This document shows positions 1-10,460 of a stretch of DNA of 61,865 nt, in pieces (the stretch's first letter is position 1; the number at the start of each line of letters is the position of its first letter). Location of the stretch: positions 2,753-64,617 of the forward strand of contig JAHLMP010000004.1 in assembly GCA_018920315.1 (NCBI GenBank), read 5' to 3'. The DNA is from Candidatus Aenigmatarchaeota archaeon. GTDB taxonomy: Archaea; Aenigmatarchaeota; Aenigmatarchaeia; GW2011-AR5; JAHLMP01. A program made the position numbers and the translations under genes. A model generated the notes under the pieces. It saw nothing but the letters and a program-made list of their open reading frames with translations. It was not told the origin of the DNA and ran no database searches.

Positions 1-1161
1 GGAATTTAAAAAACTATAAAACCTTTTTCCTAACTTTTCTCCACTTAGTTTAACTTCAACTGGAATTATAATATCGTCCTTTCTTAAAACAAAATCTACT
101 TCAGACTTTCCAGTAGTTCTCCAATAATTTAATTTCCAGTTCTCGAGAGACAACAATTCTCGTAAAACAAAATTTTCCATTAAGGCACCTTTATCGCTTC
201 TTTCATCGAAAGATGAGAAGTTGTTTATTATAGAATTTCTAAGACCCAAATCCAGGAAATAAACTTTTGGAGATTTCCTTAATTCTGTAATCAAATTCCT
301 ATAAAATGGCTTTAATTCGTAAATTACATAAGTATGCTTGAGTATTGTTAAGAATTCTTCTACTTTTCTATAGCTTATCTTTAACTCAGAAGCCAAAGAA
401 GAAATCGAAATTAAGTTAGACACATTAAATGCCAAAATTTTTAGTAAATCTTCAAACTCTGAGGTTTCTTCTATTTTGAAAAAAGCTATTATATCTTTCT
501 CCAAGTAAAGGTTAAAGATATTCTTTAAGATTGTGATTTTTTCCTCTTGGCTAGCTGCCTTCACAACCTCTGGATAACCTCCGAAAACAACATATTCCTT
601 CCAATATCTTAGGAATTCATCAATAAATGAAGGTTGACTAATCTCATCCTTTCCATCTAAGAATTTTTTAAGAGATTCCTGCTTTTCTCTAACCAATCTT
701 TTTAGACCTTCGTCTTTCGCTGATAAAAACTCTTCAAAATCAAAAGTTAAAAGTTCGAATAGCAAAAGTCTACCAACCAAGAATGGCAGAACATTTACCT
801 TCAATTCTAAAGAAGATGAGCCAGAAATGAATATTTTTACATCTTGAAACTCGTCAAAAATTATTTTCAATTTTTCACCAGCATCTTTTACTCTTTGAAT
901 TTCATCTAAAAACAAGAACAACTTTTCTTTAGGCTTTTTATATCTTTTCACGAAATCTATTGTATTTTCTTCTAATGCTCTCCTGTATTCTATCAAGTCT
1001 AAATTAATAAAAACTTTGTTTCCCACTATTTCTTTTTCAATCATTTTTAAAAGAGTGGTTTTACCAGTTTGTCTTGCACCTCTAATACCTATAATCTCCC
1101 TTCTCTTTATGAATTTTCCAATTTTTTCTTCAAGTTTCCTTTTAATAAGTATCTCATCCAT
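1..1161 (-). CDS. AAA ATPase with DUF4143-type C-terminal domain (COG1373-like), 3' end beyond window
   Basis: Read by hand on the minus strand (not in ORF track): MDEILIKRKLEEKIGKFIKRREIIGIRGARQTGKTTLLKMIEKEIVGNKVFINLDLIEYRR... Walker A GARQTGKTT, LFLFLDEIQ, C-terminal EVDFVLRKDDIIIPVEVKLSGEK. Confidence 0.85.
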   Translation of the reverse strand, partial: MDEILIKRKLEEKIGKFIKRREIIGIRGARQTGKTTLLKMIEKEIVGNKVFINLDLIEYRRALEENTIDFVKRYKKPKEKLFLFLDEIQRVKDAGEKLKIIFDEFQDVKIFISGSSSLELKVNVLPFLVGRLLLFELLTFDFEEFLSAKDEGLKRLVREKQESLKKFLDGKDEISQPSFIDEFLRYWKEYVVFGGYPEVVKAASQEEKITILKNIFNLYLEKDIIAFFKIEETSEFEDLLKILAFNVSNLISISSLASELKISYRKVEEFLTILKHTYVIYELKPFYRNLITELRKSPKVYFLDLGLRNSIINNFSSFDERSDKGALMENFVLRELLSLENWKLNYWRTTGKSEVDFVLRKDDIIIPVEVKLSGEKLGKRFYSFLNS

Positions 1162-1533
1162 ATATTTCTCTATTATTTTTGCAAATATTTAAAAATTAAT
1201 TCTATTATTTTTATATTAATTGAAAATAAAATTGAGATAACTATCTCGCTACTGAGAAAATTGTTTGAACTTATAATCTCTCATTCAAGAACTTAATAAA
1301 AAATTATCTGGAGAAGATATAAGCAATTTTCTCTTATCATCGAACCTTAATTTCACTTATTGGGAAAATATCTGAAAACAAAAGAATTTTTATCCTACTT
1401 TTTCGCGAAGTATATTTTCAGTTTTTCTAAGCAATCTATAAATTAATCCTTGCAATTCATGATGATATTTTAAATCATAATTTTATCTCATCTTTGCAAA
1501 ACCTTTCAAAAAAGTTACTTGATTTTCATCAAA

Positions 1534-2361
1534 TTACTCCATACCTTCAATCTTTTCTTTTAAAACTAAGTTTGGATTTTTCTCAGCCTTATTTAGATTT
1601 ACTATGAGCTTAGAGAATAGCTCATCGAATTCTACTATTCCTCTTTTCCTCTTATAAGGGTTTGCAAAAGAAACTATTTGTTGATACACAAATGGGTGCC
1701 ATTTGCCAAGCTCCTTTATCTTTTGTGCAATGGATTTCATTAAAGAAAAGGCCTCCATAACTTTACTTGCTCTCTCCTCTCTAATTTTTATTGCATCCTT
1801 AATTTTTTCATCAACGAAGAAATCGCATTTCTTCATTATCGATTCTAAAGAACTTCCTGAGAATTTTTCTAATTTTTCATATGCAATTCCTAAGGTAACA
1901 TAATAAGCATTTTCTATAGAATCTGTAATTATAGGATCACTTTCGTAAGTTTCTGGCGAGGTGCTTAAGTACTCGCGATATATATTTAATGCAACAAAAG
2001 ACTTTTCCCTAATATTAAGCTCTTTCTCTATATTTAGATTCATCATTAGCTTTGCAAGCTTCTCAGGAACTATAATTGCAGGAAGCTCTTTTATCCCAAC
2101 CCTTTGAGCAGCAAGAAAGCGATGTTGGCCATCGAGAATAACATATTCATCTTTTTCCTTATTTTCATAAACAATTAAAGGGACTATAAAGCCTATTCTT
2201 TCTATAGAAGATACAAGATGCTTTACATGATATTCGCTTGGCTTTCTTTGATGAGAAACAACAACGAGCTTATCTATTGGCACAAGCCTAAATCTAAATT
2301 TATTTCCTTTTGTTGGTTCTTTAAACTCAAACTCATTTGCTTCTTTCTCTGCTTTTGCCAT
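1534..2361 (-). CDS. ParB/sulfiredoxin-fold domain protein
   Basis: Motif VILDGQHRFLAAQRVGIKELPAIIV typical of ParB N-terminal domains. Confidence 0.75.
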   Translation of the reverse strand: MAKAEKEANEFEFKEPTKGNKFRFRLVPIDKLVVVSHQRKPSEYHVKHLVSSIERIGFIVPLIVYENKEKDEYVILDGQHRFLAAQRVGIKELPAIIVPEKLAKLMMNLNIEKELNIREKSFVALNIYREYLSTSPETYESDPIITDSIENAYYVTLGIAYEKLEKFSGSSLESIMKKCDFFVDEKIKDAIKIREERASKVMEAFSLMKSIAQKIKELGKWHPFVYQQIVSFANPYKRKRGIVEFDELFSKLIVNLNKAEKNPNLVLKEKIEGME

Positions 2362-2448
2362 ATCAATATTATATACTTACTTTATAATTAAATGCTTACT
2401 CATTGAAGCCTTTGTTTGAGAAGATTTTATTTTAAATTATATTTTAAA

Positions 2449-3651
2449 TTAGTAGATATACCAAAGATTCATCTTTATCATATATGGCTCGAAATCAAAA
2501 TTTCCTGAAACAATATAATAAACTGTTACGTAATTCTTTAATTTTTCTTCTTTATATCCTATATTCTCGCTAAGCCACAATATAATTGCTTTCATTAGCT
2601 GATTTAAATCTGTTCTCTCTTCGCTATAATCATTAATCCATGCAGCCTTTCCATTACTATACCTTGTTATATAATAATTCAGCTGAGATGCTGCATATCC
2701 ATTAAAGCTTATCAAAAGACTTTTTTCATTTGCATCTACTAGCATAGAAGGCTGAAAGTAAAACTCGTAATTTCTATCGATTATTCTGATCTCGGCAAAA
2801 ACTCTTCCGGTAGAATAATCTATAACTATATCATCTATTTTTATTCTAGTATTATCGATTATCATAACATCTCCTTTATAGTATCTAAGTCCCTGATTAT
2901 TATCATAAGTAACATAAGGTATGCTATTATTATCTAAATAGATGTTTAGTGCATGAGAGTTTTCTCTAACCCAAAAGACAGAATTATTATAGACATTAAT
3001 TCTTGTATCAACAAAATATTCTCCTATTCTAAATGGCTCTAATGAATTTTGATTTATTATAAAACTTTCTGCGCTTCCAATTTTTGGGGTAAGATTGAAT
3101 AAATTGTTCTCACAAGCGACTGTAGAAATCATCAAGAAAGATTTTCCTTCATCAAGATAATTATAATAATTTGAGAGGTCTCTACAACCAAAAAATGCTA
3201 TAACGTTTGCATCTTTCATTTCATCTAAGCTACTATTTTCAAGGATTTCAAGCTTGATATTCTTCCCTCTAAAGTAAAATAAAGCATCCTCTGGATAATT
3301 AATTGCAACCATTCGCTTAAATCTTTCCCTCTCTTCATAACTACAGTTGCATCCTATTTTTATTACATTTTTATTAAGATGAAGAATCTCTATCTCAGCT
3401 CTTGCATTAGAAGGAATGATTTTATATATTTCGTTTCTAAGTCCAATTAAATCATTGTTTAAAACAAGATTTCTTAGAATGCCTGCTTTATCCAAAGAGG
3501 CTAACGCGTCTCTACCAATTACTGCTAATAAAGAAAGCTCATATTCTTCCCTTTTCTCTTCTGATGATAAGAGAAAAAGCAGAATAAAGAATAAGAGAAA
3601 CGATGCTAGTATTGCTTCTACAGTTTTTATAAATCCTTTTTTTCTTTTCAT
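2449..3651 (-). CDS. membrane-anchored protein with N-terminal pilin-like hydrophobic segment, in pilus operon
   Basis: MKRKKGFIKTVEAILASFLLFFILLFLLSS N-terminus; co-directional with T4P genes. Confidence 0.5.
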   Translation of the reverse strand: MKRKKGFIKTVEAILASFLLFFILLFLLSSEEKREEYELSLLAVIGRDALASLDKAGILRNLVLNNDLIGLRNEIYKIIPSNARAEIEILHLNKNVIKIGCNCSYEERERFKRMVAINYPEDALFYFRGKNIKLEILENSSLDEMKDANVIAFFGCRDLSNYYNYLDEGKSFLMISTVACENNLFNLTPKIGSAESFIINQNSLEPFRIGEYFVDTRINVYNNSVFWVRENSHALNIYLDNNSIPYVTYDNNQGLRYYKGDVMIIDNTRIKIDDIVIDYSTGRVFAEIRIIDRNYEFYFQPSMLVDANEKSLLISFNGYAASQLNYYITRYSNGKAAWINDYSEERTDLNQLMKAIILWLSENIGYKEEKLKNYVTVYYIVSGNFDFEPYMIKMNLWYIY

Positions 3652-3689
3652 ACTTTTCTCCCTTTTGATCTCAATTTAGATGATGCTAT

Positions 3690-4196
3690 TTATTGATATA
3701 TTCTAATTATTAGTAAAACTACTTCATTGTCTAAGGAAGACGCTCTTCTTATCTCAACAAATTTTCTATAAGCATATTCTCTTCCACATTTTGCCAAAAT
3801 ATCTTCATTTGTTTTTTTAATTATAATTTCGAAATCTATCTCATTTGGAATTGATAAAAGAGATTTAATTCTATTGTAATCATCAATATTGCAATTATTT
3901 ATCGCTAGAACTTTTTCCCTTTTTAATTTATAAAAATCCTCTGCAAAGCCCAAGCGTCTCGCTACATATATATTATTCCAATCGCTTGGAATTCCTTTAT
4001 CGTGAAGAAGAAGTTCTGAAATAGCAAAGCCAAAAAGCAAAGCCCTTTCTCTGTCTTTACTTTCTTTGCTTGAGAAAAAGTTTTGTATTATAGAATGAGA
4101 AATTATCAACAAAACTATTATAAATATTGCCAAAGAAAATAAAAAATCGATGGGCACCTGAGATTTATATCGATACATTAAAATCTCCATTGACAA
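3690..4196 (-). CDS. pilin-like/minor pilus protein
   Basis: SQVPIDFLFSLAIFIIVLLI hydrophobic N-terminal helix; location in T4P operon. Confidence 0.45.
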   Translation of the reverse strand: MSMEILMYRYKSQVPIDFLFSLAIFIIVLLIISHSIIQNFFSSKESKDRERALLFGFAISELLLHDKGIPSDWNNIYVARRLGFAEDFYKLKREKVLAINNCNIDDYNRIKSLLSIPNEIDFEIIIKKTNEDILAKCGREYAYRKFVEIRRASSLDNEVVLLIIRIYQ

Positions 4197-4231
4197 ACTC
4201 TAAATCATTTAAATCTACTTTGAAACAAAAT

Positions 4232-5182
4232 TTAAATTATCCCTATTTCTGCTGTTATAATAAATGTTAAAAATCCTGTAATGCCCATTATTAATGAATG
4301 CTTTAAACCTGCAGCTATAGAGTTAGAGCCAATCTGTCCAGCTATTAACCCTGAAAATACACCTTCTATAATTATCATAAGTAAAAATATAGCATTGTAA
4401 TAGCATCTTGCATTCTCTTTCTTTCCAAATCTGAAGGCTTCGCAAATAACAAAATAAAAATGACAAATTGAGCAAGCTTCATAACTAGAGCCTATACAAG
4501 CCTTGCAAGGGCTTTGGCCAAATGGTATGCCTGGCAATTCTTCTGTTCCAGGTATTTGTGGGAATTTTAGTAAAAAGGCTATCAAAGCTATAGAAATTCC
4601 TAAGAAGATGAAGAATATTGCATAAACTGCCATTATATGCTGGTTCATCAAAGCGCTTTTCTCAAGCTCAGCTTCTTTTATTCCTTCTACATTATCTGCT
4701 AAGGAATCGAGTATATCTTCTGATTTTCCTCCTGATTCTTCTATCTGAGAAATAGCTAAGATTGACTGCGAAATTATTTGACTATCTTTCAACTTATTTC
4801 TAAAATTATCTAAAGCCTCTTTTAGGGAAATATTCCAAGAAAGCTGATTATTTAATCTAACTACATGTGGTGTTAGCGCTCCGTAATCAGAAGCAGCGCA
4901 AGTTTTTATAGCTTGTATCAATGTTAATCCACTTCTCTTTGCTGCAGCAATATCTCTTAGAAAATTTGGAAAGTTCATCTCGCAATTTCTCAAGTTCTGA
5001 AACTTGATGAATTTAAAAATAGAATAAGGAAGTATTATTACCATTACTCCAATGATTATTAAGTTAACAAATAAAGCTATGTTTTGATAGGTAAAGCTTG
5101 CCAAGATTAGAATTATGAAGAATAAAATCGAAGATATAAGCAATATGCCTTTTTCATTCAACTCCAATTTTTTTCCTTTCAT
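4232..5182 (-). CDS. type II/IV secretion platform protein, T2SSF/TadC-like (one half)
   Basis: RDIAAAKRSGLTLIQAIKTCA...ISQIEESGGKSEDILDSLADNVEGIKEAELEKSALMNQHIM typical of archaeal T2SSF domains. Confidence 0.75.
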   Translation of the reverse strand: MKGKKLELNEKGILLISSILFFIILILASFTYQNIALFVNLIIIGVMVIILPYSIFKFIKFQNLRNCEMNFPNFLRDIAAAKRSGLTLIQAIKTCAASDYGALTPHVVRLNNQLSWNISLKEALDNFRNKLKDSQIISQSILAISQIEESGGKSEDILDSLADNVEGIKEAELEKSALMNQHIMAVYAIFFIFLGISIALIAFLLKFPQIPGTEELPGIPFGQSPCKACIGSSYEACSICHFYFVICEAFRFGKKENARCYYNAIFLLMIIIEGVFSGLIAGQIGSNSIAAGLKHSLIMGITGFLTFIITAEIGII

Positions 5183-5200
5183 TTTAATTTCACTTGATAA

Positions 5201-6055
5201 TTATCCTGTTGGGGATCTCATCTTAACCAATAAAATAAAAGCAATCGAAGTAAGAGGAAGTAAAATAAATATTATAAAAAATTGAATAATTATTACATCT
5301 AATCCAGCACCTGCCATTACAGCAGTTAGAACTGTAAACATTATAGAGCCAGCTATAACAAGCGTTAGATATATTTCTATATACATTGAAAGCTCTTGAG
5401 AGAAGCGAACAATCTTTCTTCTATACTCGTTCATGAGCAAATCTGTCTTTTCTCTAAGAAATATCGCTAGATCTGTGCCACTTGCAACAGAGGTTGCCAT
5501 TCCCCAAAGAAGTTCGCGGAAATTTTTTGATGGAGTTTCAGAAGCTTCCTTTCTCATAGCTTCGACGGAATTCATTCCAAAGAATGTTATATTTCTACTA
5601 ATATTGCTTGCAGACTTTGCAACCTCTCCAAACTCTTTAAACCTTGCTAAGGTATTAAATATAAATAATGGTAATGCCTTTCCCGCTGAAAGGGCTGCCA
5701 TATAAGATGTTGCAAAAGGTAGTTTTTTGTCTATCTCATCTTCCTTCTTCTTACTTAAAACTCTAGGATATGAGTAAAAGAAAAAGAATACTATACCACT
5801 TATTCCAAAGGATAGCGTCGCCGCAAGAGAAACTGAAACAAAGACATCGAAAAATAATCCAAAAATAAATGAAAGGATTATTATCTCAAGTAAAAATGTT
5901 AGAAAGGATGTGAAAAATGCCATTGAAAGATACTCATCTAATGTAAATGCTAAGTGAGCTATTTTAAGATCTGTTTTAACATCTAGGAAGTGCTTTCTTA
6001 AAGGTTTTATTAGACTTCCAAAGCGCCTATAACAAAACTTTGAATAGCTTGTCAT
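5201..6055 (-). CDS. type II/IV secretion platform protein, T2SSF/TadB-like (other half)
   Basis: LPFATSYMAALSAGKALPLFIFNTLA...LREKTDLLMNEYRRKIVRFSQELSMYIEIYL. Confidence 0.75.
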   Translation of the reverse strand: MTSYSKFCYRRFGSLIKPLRKHFLDVKTDLKIAHLAFTLDEYLSMAFFTSFLTFLLEIIILSFIFGLFFDVFVSVSLAATLSFGISGIVFFFFYSYPRVLSKKKEDEIDKKLPFATSYMAALSAGKALPLFIFNTLARFKEFGEVAKSASNISRNITFFGMNSVEAMRKEASETPSKNFRELLWGMATSVASGTDLAIFLREKTDLLMNEYRRKIVRFSQELSMYIEIYLTLVIAGSIMFTVLTAVMAGAGLDVIIIQFFIIFILLPLTSIAFILLVKMRSPTG

Positions 6056-6254
6056 ATATTTAAATTATGTTTTAATTACTATTTATCTCTTATTTTCATT
6101 TTTGAATTTGAGAAAATCGAAAATATATTTTCTTCAAATTATATATTACTGTATATAAATATACTTTTTATATAAGAAAAATACTATAAAAATTGGGTTA
6201 ATAAATGGGTTTAGTAAATTTAATTAAAAACAGATTTACACAAAAAATATTTTT

Positions 6255-8018
6255 TTATATCATCGCTTCAATCCTTTCCATTATTGTTTCTCTTGCAGTA
6301 TAGAATAAATTGATTGCTCTTACCATCTCTTCATAGCTTTCTACGCCTTTTTTAGCAAGAAAATACAAAAACTTTGCTCTATCTTTCAAATCCTTTTTTA
6401 TATCTTCTATTTTTATTCCTGTTCTTTTTGAAATCTTAGCAAGCAAATAGCTCTCGCGAGCAATGAACTTATCTTGCATAGGATCCCATCTTATTACATC
6501 ATTGCCTTTTGGTTCATTCTTTTCTCGATCATAACCTGTTATCTCAGTTATAGAAATTATTCTTCTCACATATTTTTCTCTTAGCCTTACTCTTGCAATA
6601 AATATAACCATATCCAAGTTCTGGATTAGAGAGGATGGCAAGCTAATTGGTGGTGTTGTCAATCTATCTATCAGCTTTTGAAAGCTTTCAGCATGAATAG
6701 TTGCTAGGCCTGCATGCCCAAGAGCCATTTGTTGAAATAGAACATATGCTTCCCTTCCTCTTACCTCTCCTACTATTATATAATCTGGTCTTTGTCTTAA
6801 TGCCTCTCTTAATAGCTCATAAAGATCTATTTCCCTTTCTTCTTTTGCTATAGATACTCTTGCTACTTGAGGTACCCAATGAGGATGATAAAGCTGTAGC
6901 TCTGCTGTATCTTCTATAGAAACAACCTTGAGCTGAGGTTTTATAAAGGAGCAAAGTACATTAAGAAGCGTTGTTTTTCCACTTGCTGTACCACCAGCTA
7001 TCAAAGCAGAGCAACCATGCTCTATCAAAAACCAAAGATAAGATAAAGTTGCAATATCGCAAGTACCAAACTTTAATAGATGAATAGGCGTTAGTGGTTT
7101 TTCAGAGAATTTTCTAATAGTAAAGTTAGAGCCTCTTCTTGCTATATCACTTTCTAAGGTTGCTTGCACTCTTGAGCCATCTGGTAGAGTTCCGTCTAAC
7201 AAAGGAGATGCAAGAGATAAAACCTTTCCACAGCGTTCTCCAAGCTTTATTACAAATCTATTTAGCAATTCTCTATTTTCAAACACTATATTTGTTTTTA
7301 TTGATCCTATTCTTGGATCTTTATGATAAACATATATAGGAATTCCAACGCCGTCACAACTTATATCTTCGATGTAAGGATCGTGTATTAAAGGTTCTAT
7401 TCTCTCCATCCCTATAAAATCTCTGAAAAGATAATACTGAAATATCTCAAATAGGTTTTCATTGTGCATCTTTTTAATGTTGAAGTAATCCAAAGCTTCT
7501 GAGAATAATCTATTGAGATAATTTATTGCATCGCTTTTTCTTAGCTTTGTAAAATCTACATTTATTTTTTCCTTAATAAAACCTTCTATCTTTTTCAATA
7601 GCTCTATTTGTTCTTTTGTTAATACTGGTTCCTCGACTATATAATTTAATTCCCTTGTTTCAGGATTCCAAAATATATTAGCAGAAGCAAAAACCTTATT
7701 GTTTAATGTTATTAACGGATATCTTATAGAAATCTTTCTTAGCTCTTCTTCTTCCAATTCTTCTTCTTTAACTTCTTCTATCTTTTTATCAAACATCCTC
7801 TCTATGGAAATTGGCTCTATTTTCTCTTCGAAAACGCTTTCCTCTTTTTTTTCTTCCTCTTTACTTTGCAAAGGTTGTTGCCACATGCCTTGTTGAAATA
7901 GCTGTGGCAAAAATTTTCTTGCCTCTTGAGCTTTATATTCTTGCCTAATTTCCTCTTTTTTAGGCTTTATTATTATATAAACCTTTTGCTTCTCTTCTTC
8001 CTTTTTACCTTCTTCCAT
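6255..8018 (-). CDS. type II/IV secretion system ATPase (TadA/FlaI-like)
   Basis: ALIAGGTASGKTTLLNVLCSFI (Walker A), VVSIEDTAELQL, RQRPDYIIVGEVRGREAYVLFQQMALGHAGLATIHAES. Confidence 0.95.
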   Translation of the reverse strand: MEEGKKEEEKQKVYIIIKPKKEEIRQEYKAQEARKFLPQLFQQGMWQQPLQSKEEEKKEESVFEEKIEPISIERMFDKKIEEVKEEELEEEELRKISIRYPLITLNNKVFASANIFWNPETRELNYIVEEPVLTKEQIELLKKIEGFIKEKINVDFTKLRKSDAINYLNRLFSEALDYFNIKKMHNENLFEIFQYYLFRDFIGMERIEPLIHDPYIEDISCDGVGIPIYVYHKDPRIGSIKTNIVFENRELLNRFVIKLGERCGKVLSLASPLLDGTLPDGSRVQATLESDIARRGSNFTIRKFSEKPLTPIHLLKFGTCDIATLSYLWFLIEHGCSALIAGGTASGKTTLLNVLCSFIKPQLKVVSIEDTAELQLYHPHWVPQVARVSIAKEEREIDLYELLREALRQRPDYIIVGEVRGREAYVLFQQMALGHAGLATIHAESFQKLIDRLTTPPISLPSSLIQNLDMVIFIARVRLREKYVRRIISITEITGYDREKNEPKGNDVIRWDPMQDKFIARESYLLAKISKRTGIKIEDIKKDLKDRAKFLYFLAKKGVESYEEMVRAINLFYTARETIMERIEAMI

Positions 8019-8049
8019 TCCCTCACCTTGAAAATCTAACTAGATCTTT

Positions 8050-8547
8050 CTATCTTAATATTTCTATCGAATATTCTGAAGCTCTTACAATTATTTTTCC
8101 AGTAGAGCTTCCTACACTCCCATTAATATTTTTATCTTCAGAAATATAAAAAAGGCCTATAGAGCTTCTTAATGAATAATTATAAATATCATAAAGTAAT
8201 AATTGATTATCAAATGCTTCTATAAAATATGAATTCTCATTTATGGATGAAAGTAAATCTAGATTAATGATTGCATTTGCGTTAAGCTCATGAGCTTTTA
8301 CAATGCCACATGAAATAGCGCTCGAAGCAAGCTTTAACTGATCTTCTTCAGCTGTTTTACTAATCCAACCTGAAAATTGAGTGAAAAAAGTAGAAGAAAA
8401 TAGAGCGATCATTATTCCTAATGCAAATAAAAATAATTCCAATATTATTCTCACCTGCCCTTTTTTTGTTTTTATCTTAACTTTTCTCATCTTAATCCTT
8501 ATTTTAACAAAAATATAATCTTGTTGATATATAAAAATTTCGAGCAA
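8050..8547 (-). CDS. pilin-like protein
   Basis: TKKGQVRIILELFLFALGIMIALFSSTFF class III signal-like segment; operon context. Confidence 0.45.
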   Translation of the reverse strand: MLEIFIYQQDYIFVKIRIKMRKVKIKTKKGQVRIILELFLFALGIMIALFSSTFFTQFSGWISKTAEEDQLKLASSAISCGIVKAHELNANAIINLDLLSSINENSYFIEAFDNQLLLYDIYNYSLRSSIGLFYISEDKNINGSVGSSTGKIIVRASEYSIEILR

Positions 8548-8560
8548 GTAAATTCTTTGA

Positions 8561-9136
8561 TTATACGAGCTTTATTTCTATCAATGTTTTTATAAGATTT
8601 CCTTCTAAAACTTTGCCCTTATTCTCTATTATAATTTCTCCTTTACCCATTTGCTTTTCTCCTTCTAAAACTATAAGATACACGTTTCCATCTTGCAAAG
8701 ATATTAAGCTCCTATAACTTAGGTAATATGTTGTATAATATTTTTCTTCAATTTTTCTACTATAAACATAAAATATCTCCGGCTCATCTCTTCCTAAAAT
8801 ACAAGAGTTTGTTATATGGCAATCTGGATTTTTTGTAAAATATATTTGTTTTCCTGGATCATAGATTGTTGCTCTTGTTTCAAGGAAAACTGTTATTGCT
8901 CCATTCTCAAAGCTAAATGTTGGTATATCAATTTTTACACTTTCTCTACCTCCTGTATTAGCTACGCTTTTTATTTTATTATTTAACTCTTTCATGAAAG
9001 CTTCTATATTTTGTAGATTCGCGACATCTCTATTCTTTTCTATTATTCCAATGCCCCATATGTATGCAGAAGAAACAACTATTATAAGTATAGCTGTAAT
9101 TAAGATGTATGTTATAATCTCTTGCTGTGCTTTCAT
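8561..9136 (-). CDS. pilin-like protein
   Basis: MKAQQEIITYILITAILIIVVSSAYIWGIGIIEK. Confidence 0.5.
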   Translation of the reverse strand: MKAQQEIITYILITAILIIVVSSAYIWGIGIIEKNRDVANLQNIEAFMKELNNKIKSVANTGGRESVKIDIPTFSFENGAITVFLETRATIYDPGKQIYFTKNPDCHITNSCILGRDEPEIFYVYSRKIEEKYYTTYYLSYRSLISLQDGNVYLIVLEGEKQMGKGEIIIENKGKVLEGNLIKTLIEIKLV

Positions 9137-9237
9137 TTACTAGCGCCCTATTAAAAATTACTTAATTGATTTTACATAGATAAGGTTATATGCTATTTTA
9201 TATATTGTCATTGCTCTTCTTTTTTCATTACTCAAAT

Positions 9238-9693
9238 TTATCTTGGTATTGTAACTTGCGTTGCTTGTGTTGGCTGTGCAACTTTTCTAACAGGAACTCT
9301 TGAAATAAGTAGTGCGTTGAGTCTCTTCTCTAATTTGGATATCTTATCTAATAACTCTTCCTGAGCTTCTTTCAATCTTCTATTTTCTTCTTCAAGCTCC
9401 TTAACCCTTTTGCTTTCTCCCCCACCTACTTCTATTTCAACTTCAAACTTGCTTGAAAATTCGTCGATCCTTTTTATCAATCCTTCTAAAGCTGTTGTTA
9501 AATTATTTAACTTATCTATTATTCCTGTGTTCATTCTTATCAAATCGCCAACAACCTGCTGATTTGTCTTTACAAGTTCTATATATTCGCTTGCTGTACT
9601 TCTTTCTTGTAACATCTCTTCTAACTTTTTAATCCTCTTTTCCATTGCTCTTATAGGATCTAAAGGTATTACTTCATATTCTTCTCTTACCAT
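9238..9693 (-). CDS. coiled-coil protein, possible pilus/archaellum accessory
   Basis: Heptad-rich KRVKELEEENRRLKEAQEELLDKISKLEKRL; adjacent to pilus operon. Confidence 0.4.
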   Translation of the reverse strand: MVREEYEVIPLDPIRAMEKRIKKLEEMLQERSTASEYIELVKTNQQVVGDLIRMNTGIIDKLNNLTTALEGLIKRIDEFSSKFEVEIEVGGGESKRVKELEEENRRLKEAQEELLDKISKLEKRLNALLISRVPVRKVAQPTQATQVTIPR

Positions 9694-9777
9694 TCTTATT
9701 CACTACAATAAAATATATTTTCAAGAGTTTATAAAACTTTTTTAAGCATATTTAGCTAAATAATATTTCCGTAATAC

Positions 9778-10353
9778 TCAATATCTTCTTATTAAGCTTT
9801 CTATTGTAGCATCTATTGAGTCTGCATAAAAAACTATAAGCGCTTCTATTGTTTGTGGCGGATTCGCTCCGTTAGGACCAAAGTGGCTTGCAACTATGTG
9901 AATCACTTCTTCTGGAAAATCTCTTAGATAAAGCTCGCAACATGCCCAAATTCCATGGTCAAGCATAGATTCATTACTTACAATCTTTCCTTTCTCTTTT
10001 TTATAGCAAAATATTTTCATTATATCATGCAAAATAGCTCCTGCTATTAAATAATCTTTGTTAATCATTATTCCATAAGATTCTTCAAATATTTTTGCAA
10101 GAGCAATAGAAATCTTTACAACAGCTAAGGTATGGTCTATTAATCCTTCTTCATAAGCATGATGAAAAGTAGATGGTCCGCCATAAGCTTTCGAGAAATC
10201 AATTTTATACTTTTCATATTTTTTGAAATTTTGATTACTTATTTTAATATTTTTTATTATTTCAATAGTTTTTTCTCTAAGCTCTTCATTTTTTATCAGT
10301 CTTGCAAGTTCTATAAGCTCCTTTTCTTTTTCTATACTCATCTTTCTCGCCAA
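9778..10353 (-). CDS. HD-domain phosphohydrolase
   Basis: HAYEEGLIDHTLAVV...AGAILHDIMKIF HD motif. Confidence 0.75.
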   Translation of the reverse strand: MARKMSIEKEKELIELARLIKNEELREKTIEIIKNIKISNQNFKKYEKYKIDFSKAYGGPSTFHHAYEEGLIDHTLAVVKISIALAKIFEESYGIMINKDYLIAGAILHDIMKIFCYKKEKGKIVSNESMLDHGIWACCELYLRDFPEEVIHIVASHFGPNGANPPQTIEALIVFYADSIDATIESLIRRY

Positions 10354-10460
10354 TTTTATTTTTCAAAATTATTATAAAATTTCTTCAATACAAATATTTT
10401 AAAGCGATTTAGCTGTGAATATAAGTTTTAAATGGTTTAGCTAATTGAGATGGTGTTTCT

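Noticed and set aside
3416-3679. plus-strand ORF inside the pilus gene and many similar antisense ORFs (e.g. 7139, 13341, 32352, 33929, 50511-antisense set)
   Set aside because: Antisense to confidently identified genes, F/L/S-rich, no recognisable motifs
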